A DNA stretch of 14,561 nucleotides from contig CALLVB010000058.1 in assembly GCA_938010795.1 (NCBI GenBank), positions 1 to 14,561 on the forward strand. Reading direction: 5' to 3'. The notes beneath the pieces were generated by a model. It was not told the DNA's origin. It saw only the letters and a program-made list of their open reading frames with translations, and ran no database searches. The stretch is from Minisyncoccota bacterium. Lineage in GTDB: Bacteria; Patescibacteriota; Minisyncoccia; Phycocordibacterales; GCA-2747955. Made by a program: the position numbers and the translations under genes. This document shows positions 6,564 through 13,530 of this stretch, piece by piece; the stretch's first letter is position 1, and each line of letters begins with the position of its first letter.

Positions 6564-8804
6564 ATGACAAAACTATTAATTGTAGAGTCCCCTGCAAAAT
6601 CCAAGACTATTGAAAAGTACCTTGGCTCAAATTACCAAGTGCTTTCTTCTGTTGGACACATTCGTGATATTCCCAAGTCAGCCTCTAAAAAAGCTAATGC
6701 CGTTGATCTTGAAAATGGCTACAAAGCCCGATACGAAATCTCTGCAGGTAAAGAAAAAGTAGTTGACGCATTGCGTGCCGCTGCTGATACTGCGTCTGAA
6801 ATCATTATCGCAACTGACCCCGACCGAGAAGGAGAAGCTATTGCATGGCATATTAAAGAGGCACTTGAATTAGACGAAGATGACTACGTACGAGTGACGT
6901 TTAACGAAATTACTAAAGACGCTGTAGTAGATGCTCTTAAATCTCCAAGGAAAATTGACTACGATGTAAAAACCGCACAAGAAGCGCGTCGAGTACTAGA
7001 TAGGCTATTTGGATATGGTCTCTCTGGATTAATCTGGAAGAAGGTTCGGTATGGTCTGTCAGCTGGACGAGTTCAGTCTCCTGCCCTACGTATCTTGGCT
7101 GAACGAGAGAGAGAAATCCAAGCATTTATTCCAGATACATTCTGGTCAATTACTGCTGAGACAAAAACTCCTGGTGGAAAACTAGTGACTCTTTCATATA
7201 AAGATGATGTATGGAAACAAGAAGAAATGGAGAATATCAAGGCTATTTGTGAGAAATCTAAAGAGCTCACTATTACCTCTGTAAAAGAGAGTGAAGCGAA
7301 GAGGCAACCAAAAGCTCCATTCACTACCTCAACGCTACAACAAGCAGCCTCGAACAGACTTGGTTTCTCTCCTTCTAGAACTATGCGTACTGCTCAAAAA
7401 CTATACGAAGGTGGGTATATCACTTACATGCGTACCGACTCTCCCACACTTTCAAAAGCAGCGTTATCAATGATAAGCGCGTATGTGAAAGATGAATTTG
7501 GAAAAGAATACTATGAAGCTCGAATGTTCAAATCACGATCTAAAAATGCACAAGAAGCTCACGAAGCTGTTAGGCCGACTACTATTAACGTCGAGAATGC
7601 AGGAAAAACTGATGATCAGAAAAAACTGTATTCTTTGATTTGGAAACGAACAGTTGCTTCCCAAATGGCACCAGCCCTTTCTCTGCGAACTCGTGTTGTT
7701 GCATCTGTGTCAGACAAAATTGATACATTCTCAGTTTCAGGATCACGACTTATATATGATGGATGGTTACGTGCATTTCCAGAAGCCGCAGGTGATGACA
7801 CCCTACTACCCGAACTTACAGAGGGTGATGTACTGAGACTACTTGAGCTCCCTATTGAAGAAAAACAAACGTCTCCACCAAACCGTTATACAGAAGCGGG
7901 CCTTGTTAAAGAACTTGAAAAAAGAGGTATCGGGCGACCATCTACATATGCGTCAACGATTCAAACAATTGTGAATAGACAATATGCAGACAAAGAAGGA
8001 CGAACACTCTTCCCTACAGATCTTGGAATGGTTATCTCAGGATTCTTAGAAGAACATTTTGAAAACTATATCTCAGATACGTTTACCTCAGCAATGGAGG
8101 ACGATCTTGATTTAATGTCTGTTGGTAAAAAAGACTACGTCAAAACTCTCGATACATTTTATAAACCTTTCATGAAGGCCATTAAAGACAAAGATGATAT
8201 TCCAAAAATTACTAACTTAGGTCCAGTTGAAGGAGACTTCCTTTGCCCAGAGTGTGATAAAGAAATGATGTGGAAACTAGGTCGTGGTGGTAAATTCATG
8301 TCATGTTCAACGTTCCCTGATTGTGTTGGTGCTCGTACCGATGAAGGTAAAGTACTTGAAGGACCAAAAGAACTTGGACAAGTATGTCCTGACTGTGGAG
8401 ACAAACACAAAGAAGGAAAATTGGTATTGCGAGAAGGACGATACGGACAATTTATTTCATGTGCCAGGTACCCTAAATGTAAATTTATCAAAGAAGATGA
8501 AGAGACTAAAAAAGCAAACTCTACCGGGGTGAAATGTACTGAATGTGACGATGGAGAGATGACTAAAAAAGTTGGTCGGTTTGGAGAATTTTACTCGTGT
8601 TCAAATTATCCAGACTGTAAGCACGCAATCAAAGCGCTTCCTACAGGAAATCATTGTCCACTCTGTACTAAATTAATGATGGAAGGAACTAAAACAATCC
8701 CTGAACGATGCTCAGTCAAAACGTGTCCGATGCACCGGCCCGATAAACTAGAAAAAGAAGAGAAAGAAAAAAAGGAAGGCAAAACAAACAAAAAGAAGAA
8801 ATAA
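6564..8804 (+). CDS. topA: DNA topoisomerase I (type IA)
   Basis: Type IA topoisomerases relax negative supercoils by cutting one strand through a tyrosine. The 746-residue protein starts with the TOPRIM segment LLIVESPAKSKTIEKYL and has the acidic triad in TDPDREGEAIAWH (about 84-96). The active-site tyrosine is in GYITYMRTDS (about Y288). NAQEAHEAVRPT, GRPSTYASTIQTI and TDLG follow as in TopA. The C-terminal part has three typical Cys4 zinc ribbons, opening CPEC, CPDC and CTEC and closing SC.xxPxC, at about 560-590, 608-640 and 658-686, plus a fourth divergent cysteine cluster (CPLC...C...CP) at about 698-721. A lysine/glutamate-rich tail ends the protein. The upstream in-frame ATG at 6525 would add 13 residues with no homology; MTKLLIVESPAK is the family's usual start. 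The gene may be read from its own weak promoter or through from the prepilin. Confidence 0.95.
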   Translation: MTKLLIVESPAKSKTIEKYLGSNYQVLSSVGHIRDIPKSASKKANAVDLENGYKARYEISAGKEKVVDALRAAADTASEIIIATDPDREGEAIAWHIKEALELDEDDYVRVTFNEITKDAVVDALKSPRKIDYDVKTAQEARRVLDRLFGYGLSGLIWKKVRYGLSAGRVQSPALRILAEREREIQAFIPDTFWSITAETKTPGGKLVTLSYKDDVWKQEEMENIKAICEKSKELTITSVKESEAKRQPKAPFTTSTLQQAASNRLGFSPSRTMRTAQKLYEGGYITYMRTDSPTLSKAALSMISAYVKDEFGKEYYEARMFKSRSKNAQEAHEAVRPTTINVENAGKTDDQKKLYSLIWKRTVASQMAPALSLRTRVVASVSDKIDTFSVSGSRLIYDGWLRAFPEAAGDDTLLPELTEGDVLRLLELPIEEKQTSPPNRYTEAGLVKELEKRGIGRPSTYASTIQTIVNRQYADKEGRTLFPTDLGMVISGFLEEHFENYISDTFTSAMEDDLDLMSVGKKDYVKTLDTFYKPFMKAIKDKDDIPKITNLGPVEGDFLCPECDKEMMWKLGRGGKFMSCSTFPDCVGARTDEGKVLEGPKELGQVCPDCGDKHKEGKLVLREGRYGQFISCARYPKCKFIKEDEETKKANSTGVKCTECDDGEMTKKVGRFGEFYSCSNYPDCKHAIKALPTGNHCPLCTKLMMEGTKTIPERCSVKTCPMHRPDKLEKEEKEKKEGKTNKKKK

Positions 8805-8806
8805 AA

Positions 8807-8836
8807 AGAAGCGCGGACTCAAGTCCACGCTTTTTG
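8807..8836. terminator. Bidirectional terminator between topA and the convergent 188-aa gene
   Basis: The stem AAGCGcGGAC / GTCCaCGCTT has one C-A mismatch and a TCAA loop. It is followed by TTTTT on the plus strand and by TTCTTTTTATTT on the minus strand. Confidence 0.8.
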
Positions 8837-8845
8837 TATATGATA

Positions 8846-9412
8846 TTAATATAACTGTTGTATTTCTTTGCGAAACTCTTCGAGGGATCGAGATTCTGAA
8901 ATCCTTAGAGTTCTCCGAATCGCCTCGAAAGCTTCTGTGCCACACATTGACCTACCTTGTGATTCTTTACCAAGAACAACATGTTTTTGATAACTTTCGA
9001 ATAAAAACGCATCCACACACTGCTCAGCTGACTCATGAGCTTCACACATGAGTGTCTCACGAATACTTTTTGTATGTCGATCATACAAAACTGAACTTTC
9101 ACATGAGGCAGATAAGTCATCAAACTGCTTCATGTATTTGATAAAGAACAGAGCACAAAGAATTCCGATGGCATTGTCTTCTGCTTCACTCGAATGATGC
9201 TTAATGCTTCGATAAAACTCAATAATGACAATTACTAGTAAATGTCTGATTTCATGTTCATTCTGAAGTGTCTCTGTGATTGCATCAACATTATCAGTAA
9301 TTACATCAACTTCTCCAGCAATATCTTCGGTATGCTTTTCTGACAATCCCCAAATGTCATATGTCTCGACAGGGAATTTTATACAATCATATGTTCCACG
9401 TTCATCACGCAT
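8846..9412 (-). CDS. Hypothetical protein, 188 aa
   Basis: I do not recognise this protein. It is predicted to be soluble and mostly helical, with a moderately hydrophobic middle (HEIRHLLVIVIIEFYRSIKHH, then AIGILCALFFIKYMKQF) that could be buried helices rather than membrane spans, because charged residues interrupt them. There are six cysteines, including C and H in MCEAHESAEQC. No signal peptide is seen. A GGAGA Shine-Dalgarno lies 5 bases before the ATG and a TGGTATAAA extended -10 (9448-9440) lies before that, so start and expression are well supported. It is divergent from the 140-aa gene at 9507, with 94 bases between the starts. Confidence 0.65.
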   Translation of the reverse strand: MRDERGTYDCIKFPVETYDIWGLSEKHTEDIAGEVDVITDNVDAITETLQNEHEIRHLLVIVIIEFYRSIKHHSSEAEDNAIGILCALFFIKYMKQFDDLSASCESSVLYDRHTKSIRETLMCEAHESAEQCVDAFLFESYQKHVVLGKESQGRSMCGTEAFEAIRRTLRISESRSLEEFRKEIQQLY

Positions 9413-9439
9413 AAATTCTCCAAATAATTTCCTATATTA

Positions 9440-9448
9440 TTTATACCA
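9440..9448 (-). promoter_or_regulatory. Extended -10 promoter of the 188-aa gene
   Basis: On the minus strand TGGTATAAA is a TGn-extended -10; transcription would start near 9433, leaving a leader of about 20 bases with the GGAGA ribosome site. Confidence 0.55.
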
Positions 9449-9470
9449 CAATCATGAATTTTACGAAAAA

Positions 9471-9500
9471 TGATACTATATACCTCAGTAGAGAAAGGAG
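9471..9500 (+). promoter_or_regulatory. Extended -10 and Shine-Dalgarno of the 140-aa gene
   Basis: TGATACTAT (9471-9479) is a TGn-extended -10. GAAAGGAG (9493-9500) is a strong Shine-Dalgarno 6 bases before the ATG at 9507, the best in the window. It decides the start of this gene. Confidence 0.6.
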
Positions 9501-9506
9501 AATGCT

Positions 9507-9929
9507 ATGCTCACAATCAACTTTAATGACTATAGTAACCCGAGTGCTCAAGTGGCCAATAACCAAAGCATGGACTTCTTCCAGGTTCGTCGCATGTTTG
9601 ACAGCACCAATGGAGATCTCGAGAAAATATGTACGTTATGGGGTCTAGATAGTAGATATGCTCAAGCTCTTGTACTTGTTGAATTTGAACAGAGGATCGC
9701 AAGGTCCCAGCACATCAGTGAACTTTTTGATCTTCTGCAGATACTGCATCGCAACATACCCCAACTGCGAGATTACCTAGGTGCAAAATTCCAAGCAAAG
9801 ATAGATGTATTTCGTGCTGCTGGACAGACATGTCCAGTTCTCGTTTGGAAACGAGCACTTCCAGGGCTCGTTGAGCTTGGACTCCTTGAAGAGAACGAGG
9901 TCTTTTATAAAGCACGTACACAGTGGTGA
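9507..9929 (+). CDS. Hypothetical protein, 140 aa
   Basis: I do not recognise this protein. It is soluble and appears almost entirely helical, with no signal peptide or membrane segment. A segment around DLEKICTLWGLDSRYAQALVL could be a helix-turn-helix-like bundle, but I see no firm DNA-binding motif. A later segment, WKRALPGLVELGLLEENEVF, looks like a winged-helix style ending; this is only an impression. It has two cysteines. The Shine-Dalgarno GAAAGGAG fixes the start. It is a single-gene unit, divergent from the 188-aa gene and closed by a hairpin terminator. Confidence 0.65.
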   Translation: MLTINFNDYSNPSAQVANNQSMDFFQVRRMFDSTNGDLEKICTLWGLDSRYAQALVLVEFEQRIARSQHISELFDLLQILHRNIPQLRDYLGAKFQAKIDVFRAAGQTCPVLVWKRALPGLVELGLLEENEVFYKARTQW

Positions 9930-9939
9930 TACGTATAAG

Positions 9940-9965
9940 TCCCTGCCGTATGGCAGGGATCTTTA
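9940..9965. terminator. Terminator between the 140-aa gene and the convergent M50 protease gene
   Basis: A perfect 8-bp stem TCCCTGCC/GGCAGGGA (9940-9947, 9952-9959) with a GTAT loop is followed by TCTTTATTT. It lies right after the convergent stop at 9967 and probably serves both genes, though the minus-strand T-tract is weak. Confidence 0.75.
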
Positions 9966-9966
9966 T

Positions 9967-10584
9967 TTACCCTATTAATATTTGTGCAAAAAAGTACGTA
10001 CTATTTTCCAAGATAGGCGTTGTGATAATAATCACAAGTACTAAACCGATCATGAGTAATTGGTTCTTCTCCATCCACCTTCTTACCCCGATGTATTTAT
10101 ATGGCAGTATTGAAAATAAAATTTTTGATCCATCCAGAGGTGCAACAGGAATAAGATTTAAAAAAGCCAAGAATAGATTCGCAATGACTACAAACACACA
10201 CGCACTAATCACAGTACTTGTAGGCTCCATCCCCTGTGCAACAAATACTCGGATTATGATCGCAAATAAAATAGCTATCACAATATTTGAAAGCGGACCG
10301 GCAAACGCCACAATCGCCTCTCCCCATTTTTTATTAGAAAGGTTGTTTGGATTGTACGGAACAGGCTTCGCGTATCCAAAAAAGAACCCTGTAAACGAAG
10401 TAATAATTGGTAGTAATATTGAGCCCACTGGATCAATATGGGCTATAGGATTCATGGTTAATCGTCCCGCATTGAGTGCTGTGTTGTCTCCTAAAAAGAA
10501 CGCAGCCCACCCATGAGCAACTTCATGTACGATTATTGAGATAATCAGTACTGGTATAACAAGCAATAGTAATTGTGGATCCAT
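9967..10584 (-). CDS. M50-family site-2 protease (membrane zinc metalloprotease)
   Basis: The 205-residue, very hydrophobic protein has the zinc-binding HEVAH (H20-H24) within the first membrane helix and the second metal site in NLIPVAPLDG (D151). GRLTMNPIAHIDPVGS (about 40-55) and GYAKPVPYNP are typical of the small M50 group that lacks a PDZ domain. About five membrane helices are visible: 4-22, 52-70, 90-112, 124-146 and 173-193. Such enzymes cut transmembrane segments, often in signalling or membrane quality control, but the substrate cannot be read from the sequence. TGTTATAAT lies 9 bases before the ATG, so the leader is only about 2 bases, with no Shine-Dalgarno. It is divergent from rpmB, 68 bases apart. 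Confidence 0.88.
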   Translation of the reverse strand: MDPQLLLLVIPVLIISIIVHEVAHGWAAFFLGDNTALNAGRLTMNPIAHIDPVGSILLPIITSFTGFFFGYAKPVPYNPNNLSNKKWGEAIVAFAGPLSNIVIAILFAIIIRVFVAQGMEPTSTVISACVFVVIANLFLAFLNLIPVAPLDGSKILFSILPYKYIGVRRWMEKNQLLMIGLVLVIIITTPILENSTYFFAQILIG

Positions 10585-10593
10585 AATTGCCGA

Positions 10594-10602
10594 ATTATAA
10601 CA
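10594..10602 (-). promoter_or_regulatory. Extended -10 promoter of the M50 protease gene
   Basis: On the minus strand TGTTATAAT combines TGn with a perfect TATAAT, 9 bases from the ATG at 10584. It predicts an almost leaderless transcript. Confidence 0.6.
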
Positions 10603-10614
10603 AAATTATTCTTC

Positions 10615-10642
10615 TTGCATTTTATTTCTTATTTAGTATGAT
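10615..10642 (+). promoter_or_regulatory. Promoter of rpmB
   Basis: TTGCAT, 16 bases, then TATGAT, followed by ACTTCGCATTATGG. The start codon is 10 bases after the -10. The ACTTCGCATTA downstream of the -10 is also found after the promoter at 13518-13523. Confidence 0.6.
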
Positions 10643-10652
10643 ACTTCGCATT

Positions 10653-10898
10653 ATGGCAAAAGAATGCGCAGTAAACGGGAAATCATCTCAAAAAGCAGGA
10701 TCTTACTCTAACCGAGTTCGTGCTACTCAGTTTAATCCTTGTGGAACTAAACGGCAGTACGCAAACTTACAAAAGAAACGGATTTTTGTACCAGAGATTG
10801 GAAAAACCTTAAACCTCACTCTCTCTACACGAGCTATCAAAACTATTAACAAATTTGGAGCCTACAAAGTGTTAAAGAAAGCTGGAGTTATTAAATAA
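10653..10898 (+). CDS. rpmB: 50S ribosomal protein L28
   Basis: An 81-residue basic protein of the L28 family, a structural protein of the large ribosomal subunit. The N-terminal MAKECAVNGKSSQKAGSYSN matches the family's C.v.gk....g...S pattern. RQYANLQKKRIFV and the C-terminal LTLSTRAIKTINKFGAYKVL match the NLq.kr and l.vs.raik.i.k.G segments. An in-frame ATG at 10587 would add 22 hydrophobic residues, but it lies upstream of the -10 (10637-10642), so it cannot be in the main mRNA. No Shine-Dalgarno is present. The gene is alone in its unit. Its stop codon lies inside the left arm of the terminator. Confidence 0.92.
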   Translation: MAKECAVNGKSSQKAGSYSNRVRATQFNPCGTKRQYANLQKKRIFVPEIGKTLNLTLSTRAIKTINKFGAYKVLKKAGVIK

Positions 10899-10945
10899 AG
10901 AACAAGAAAAAACTGCCAAAGGCAGTTTTTTCTTGTTCTTTATTT
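10893..10945. terminator. 25-bp perfect bidirectional terminator containing both stop codons
   Basis: Bases 10893-10917 pair perfectly with 10921-10945 around an AAA loop. The stem has GGCAG/CTGCC at the top and A/T-rich flanks that give U-tracts on both strands. The rpmB stop (10896-10898) and the HIT gene stop (10940-10942) are both within the stem. Confidence 0.9.
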
Positions 10946-11320
10946 CTCATCAACCTTCTTCCACACAAACAGATGTGGATGAAAATGTGCCTGCACAGAT
11001 TTTGCTGACGTAAAATTTTCTAATATTCCATCATACTTTCCTGATATCTCTTTTCTTATCATTATATATTCTTCGAGCTCTTCTGGTGTCATGTCCTCAT
11101 AAGAACTAATCACTCGTCGAGGCACCAACATATCATGTTTACTAAAAATCAAATCGTAAGGAAACTTATTCTCACGAATAAACCAGTGTGTGTATTCTTT
11201 TACAATATCTCCTACATCTTCATGAAACGAAAACTCATCTGTATATGACTCTCGTTGGAGTTTCTTGTATTCTTGATATGCATCAAAAGTCTCTTTGGTT
11301 CTGTTTACATTTCTTGTCAT
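10940..11320 (-). CDS. HIT-family protein (histidine triad), copy 2
   Basis: A 126-residue protein with the histidine triad HFHPHLF (H112, H114, H116), preceded by the family's YD...N segment (KYDGILENF) and an earlier PYD....H.MLVPRR strand. HIT proteins hydrolyse or transfer nucleotidyl groups; H114 would be the nucleophile. The substrate cannot be told. It aligns without gaps to its upstream neighbour from about residue 30 onward (shared WFI..NKFPYD, the HxMLxP(R/K)R strand, YDG..EN, AHFHxHLF.WK), so the pair arose by tandem duplication. Its ATG overlaps the previous stop by one base (TAATG), which suggests translational coupling. It is the last gene of the three-gene minus-strand operon. 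Confidence 0.82.
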   Translation of the reverse strand: MTRNVNRTKETFDAYQEYKKLQRESYTDEFSFHEDVGDIVKEYTHWFIRENKFPYDLIFSKHDMLVPRRVISSYEDMTPEELEEYIMIRKEISGKYDGILENFTSAKSVQAHFHPHLFVWKKVDEK

Positions 11321-11709
11321 TACAAAATAGGATTATCATCACAATGTTTCCACTCAAATAAATGAATGTGAAAGTGAGCAGGAACTGATCTTTTATGACC
11401 TAAGTTCTCCCAAAGACCATCATATCTTTCTACTAACTGTTCTTTAATATCTTCTAATTCTACTCGCTCGTTATCGTTCATCTCTTTTGGTGTGCCGAAA
11501 AATCTCTTTGGAGCAAGCATGTGATGTGTTTGAGTAATGGCATCATACGGAAATTTATTCGTAATAATAAACCAATAGGTAAATTCTTCGATTATCTCTT
11601 CACTGTCAAAATCAAACACAAAAGAACCTTCTTGGTGAACTTCTTTTCTATGCTTTCGATAGGAATCAGTCATTTGCTGGCTTCTTATCATGTCCCGTTG
11701 TTTAATCAT
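11320..11709 (-). CDS. HIT-family protein (histidine triad), copy 1
   Basis: A 129-residue protein with the triad HFHIHLF at H112, H114 and H116, the same residue numbers as in its neighbour. PYDAITQTHHMLAPKRFF and RYDGLWENLGHKRSVPA are the other recognisable HIT segments. The N-terminal 30 residues are basic and unlike the other copy. The ATG overlaps the TGA of the ComEC-like gene by four bases (ATGA), so translation is probably coupled. The substrate is unknown; a nucleotide hydrolase or transferase is expected from the family. It could pair with its neighbour as a heterodimer, since HIT proteins are usually dimers; this is inference. Confidence 0.82.
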   Translation of the reverse strand: MIKQRDMIRSQQMTDSYRKHRKEVHQEGSFVFDFDSEEIIEEFTYWFIITNKFPYDAITQTHHMLAPKRFFGTPKEMNDNERVELEDIKEQLVERYDGLWENLGHKRSVPAHFHIHLFEWKHCDDNPIL

Positions 11710-12560
11710 CTCACTATAATATCAAATTCCCCATTTTCGTATACCTTAAACTGTACGTTTCCAAGTGTATCTGTTCTTAAAACTACTACCCCATGCTCTT
11801 CTAACCTTTTTATAACTGACTGATGTGGGTGCCCGTACGTATTCTCAGCCCCAGCAGAAATAACACCGTACTCTGGTGTTGTAATATCTAAAAAGACCTG
11901 GGAGGTTGAGGTCTTTGATCCATGATGCCCCACAATCAAAACATCCACATCTAACTGTTTACCATATCTCCTGATAAGCTCGTTTTCAACTCGACTACTT
12001 GCATCACCCATAAATAAAAATCTAGTCCCTCGTACTTGTAAGACAAACACCAGAGAAGCGTCGTTATCTGAGTACTCTTGTGCGAATTTATTTTGTGGAT
12101 GCAGAAAGGTGATGAAGACGTCTTGTGATAAATCTATGTGCTCTGGATATATCAGTGGTATGTCTTGTGCCTCCAACTCTTTATGAATGCTCTTATATAA
12201 TCCGTCTGTTCCCGGTTTTGGACTTTCAATATATCCACCCACACGAAACCTCCTCAAGATCTTGGGGACCATCCCTGTATGATCTTTATCTGAATGTGAG
12301 GTAATAATTAAATCAATATGTCTGTCCCACCACGGACGAAACCTGCTTAGGTTACGTAGCGTCTTGTTTGTCTCTCCTACATCAACTAATATTTCAAACC
12401 CGTTATCTACTTTGATGTATGCACCACTACCCTGTCCAACGTCCAATATCGTCACTTGTGTATACTGAGGCTGGGACACTTGCCATACATATAGAGTGAT
12501 AAGAAAAAATACACCACCAAAGACTCGTATATTCATACTCATGCTGCTCACTATACTCAT
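11706..12560 (-). CDS. ComEC/Rec2-like metallo-beta-lactamase-fold protein, stand-alone
   Basis: A 284-residue protein equal to the C-terminal hydrolase part of ComEC, without its channel domain. After a single N-terminal membrane helix (about 10-28) come TILDVGQGSGAYI (38-49), the metal-binding SHSDKDHTG (H89, D91, D93, H94), LFMGDAS, VLIVGHHGS and SAGAENTYGHPHQ, in the order seen in ComEC. The anchor plus this order suggest that the domain faces outside the membrane. It may act on nucleic acid or nucleotides. In ComEC this domain is linked to DNA uptake, but no uptake channel is seen here. The start is uncertain: ATG 12560 gives the longest frame, while ATG 12542 lies 7 bases after TATAGT and would fit the leaderless pattern of this genome. 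It heads an operon with two HIT genes. Confidence 0.82.
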   Translation of the reverse strand: MSIVSSMSMNIRVFGGVFFLITLYVWQVSQPQYTQVTILDVGQGSGAYIKVDNGFEILVDVGETNKTLRNLSRFRPWWDRHIDLIITSHSDKDHTGMVPKILRRFRVGGYIESPKPGTDGLYKSIHKELEAQDIPLIYPEHIDLSQDVFITFLHPQNKFAQEYSDNDASLVFVLQVRGTRFLFMGDASSRVENELIRRYGKQLDVDVLIVGHHGSKTSTSQVFLDITTPEYGVISAGAENTYGHPHQSVIKRLEEHGVVVLRTDTLGNVQFKVYENGEFDIIVR

Positions 12561-12622
12561 ATTTTAGGTACCTATCATTACGATATTAAATATAGCCATA
12601 TCTGGTGTTACAGGATTGGATA

Positions 12623-12631
12623 TGGTATAAC
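12623..12631 (+). promoter_or_regulatory. Extended -10 promoter of infC
   Basis: TGGTATAAC (TGn plus TATAAC) lies 11 bases before the ATG at 12643, with a G/C-containing discriminator TGACGCC. The leader would be about 5 bases. Confidence 0.55.
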
Positions 12632-12642
12632 TGACGCCACTA

Positions 12643-13266
12643 ATGAGAAAAAGTAGAAAAAAATACGCAGAAGATTTAGGAATTCGAATTAACGGGCAGA
12701 TTTATGCTAACGAGGTTCGGGTCTTAACTGACGATGGAGAAAACTTAGGAGTAATGTCTACACCAGACGCACTCAAGAAAGCTCAGTCTTTTGGTCTCGA
12801 CCTTGTTGAGGTGTCTGGAAAATCTAGACCAGCAATCGCAAAGATTACTGACTATGGTAAGTACAAATATGAACTTAAGCGAAAAACTCGAGAGATTAAA
12901 CAAAAACAAAAAACTGTTGAAACAAAGACTGTTCAGGTAAAAGTTGGTACAGGTGAAGGTGACCTGATCGTAAAAGCTAAAAATATCTCTAAATGGCTTA
13001 AAGAAGGACACCGAATCAAACTAGAACTATTCCTTCGTGGACGTATTAAATATGCTGAGAAAGACTTCTTGCAGGAGAGAATGGAGCGGGTATTGCACTT
13101 TGTCTCTGAGCCGTATACAATAGCGGACGGACCAAAGAAGAGTCCTAAGGGACTGACTGCTATTTTAGAGAAGGCGACTAAAAAACAAATTCAAAAAATG
13201 CAGGAATTGGAAGAAGCTGGAGAAAAAAAGGCTCCTAAAAAACCAGAAACTACTCAGAACACGTAA
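12643..13266 (+). CDS. infC: Translation initiation factor IF-3
   Basis: IF-3 binds the 30S subunit, prevents early joining of 50S and checks start-codon pairing. The 207-residue protein has the N-terminal domain motif RINGQIYANEVRVLTDDGENLGVM with LDLVEVS and KITDYGKYKYELKRK (about 65-85), then the lysine-rich linker and C-terminal domain (VKVGTGEGDLIVKAKNISKWLKEGHRIKLELFLRGR). It is longer than the usual 170-180 residues because of a K/E/P-rich tail (GEKKAPKKPETTQNT). It starts with ATG, not the AUU used in E. coli, and no Shine-Dalgarno is present, so the classic IF-3 start-codon autoregulation is not evident. It is followed by rpmI after 10 bases. Confidence 0.95.
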   Translation: MRKSRKKYAEDLGIRINGQIYANEVRVLTDDGENLGVMSTPDALKKAQSFGLDLVEVSGKSRPAIAKITDYGKYKYELKRKTREIKQKQKTVETKTVQVKVGTGEGDLIVKAKNISKWLKEGHRIKLELFLRGRIKYAEKDFLQERMERVLHFVSEPYTIADGPKKSPKGLTAILEKATKKQIQKMQELEEAGEKKAPKKPETTQNT

Positions 13267-13276
13267 TAAAAACAAC

Positions 13277-13471
13277 ATGTCATCAAAAACAAATAAATCA
13301 CTAACAAAACGAATTAAGATTACCAAAAACGGTAAGCTTAAAGTTCGAGCAAAGGGACATTGTCACTACAATGCACGAGAAAATAACTCTGCAAAAATGG
13401 CAAAGAAGAAAATGGGAGATATCAAACTATCTGCTAAGACTATTCAACAAGAAATTCCTCACTCAACATAA
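13277..13471 (+). CDS. rpmI: 50S ribosomal protein L35
   Basis: A 64-residue very basic protein of the large subunit. TNKSLTKRIKITKNGKLKVRAKGHCHYNARENNSAKMAKKK matches the L35 pattern K....kRfk.T..GK.k...ag..H....ks...k. It follows infC by 10 bases in the standard infC-rpmI order and is presumably cotranscribed. No Shine-Dalgarno precedes the ATG (AAAAACAAC). A strong terminator follows, so rplT is not simply the next gene of the same message. Confidence 0.9.
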   Translation: MSSKTNKSLTKRIKITKNGKLKVRAKGHCHYNARENNSAKMAKKKMGDIKLSAKTIQQEIPHST

Positions 13472-13479
13472 TTTCAAAC

Positions 13480-13515
13480 ATAAAGAAAAGCCTCCTTGCG
13501 GAGGCTTTTCTTTAT
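13480..13515 (+). terminator. Strong terminator after rpmI
   Basis: A perfect 16-bp stem (13480-13495 with 13500-13515) has a TTGC loop and a TTTTCTTTAT right arm. It starts 9 bases after the rpmI stop and should end most infC-rpmI transcripts. Confidence 0.9.
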
Positions 13516-13523
13516 GCTAAAAT
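13496..13523 (+). promoter_or_regulatory. Promoter of the intergenic RNA, embedded in the rpmI terminator
   Basis: TTGCGG (13496-13501), 16 bases, then TAAAAT (13518-13523) with an upstream TGC, giving TGCTAAAAT. The -35 is the loop and first bases of the right arm of the terminator. ACTTCGCATTA follows the -10, exactly as at rpmB. Start is expected near 13530-13531. Confidence 0.6.
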
Positions 13524-13530
13524 ACTTCGC

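Noticed and set aside
9923..10516. 197-aa plus-strand frame opposite the M50 protease
   Set aside because: The minus strand has HEVAH and the PLDG motif with a proper start; the plus frame is a shadow.
10587..10652. Longer start of rpmB at ATG 10587
   Set aside because: It is upstream of the rpmB promoter and adds a hydrophobic segment not found in L28.
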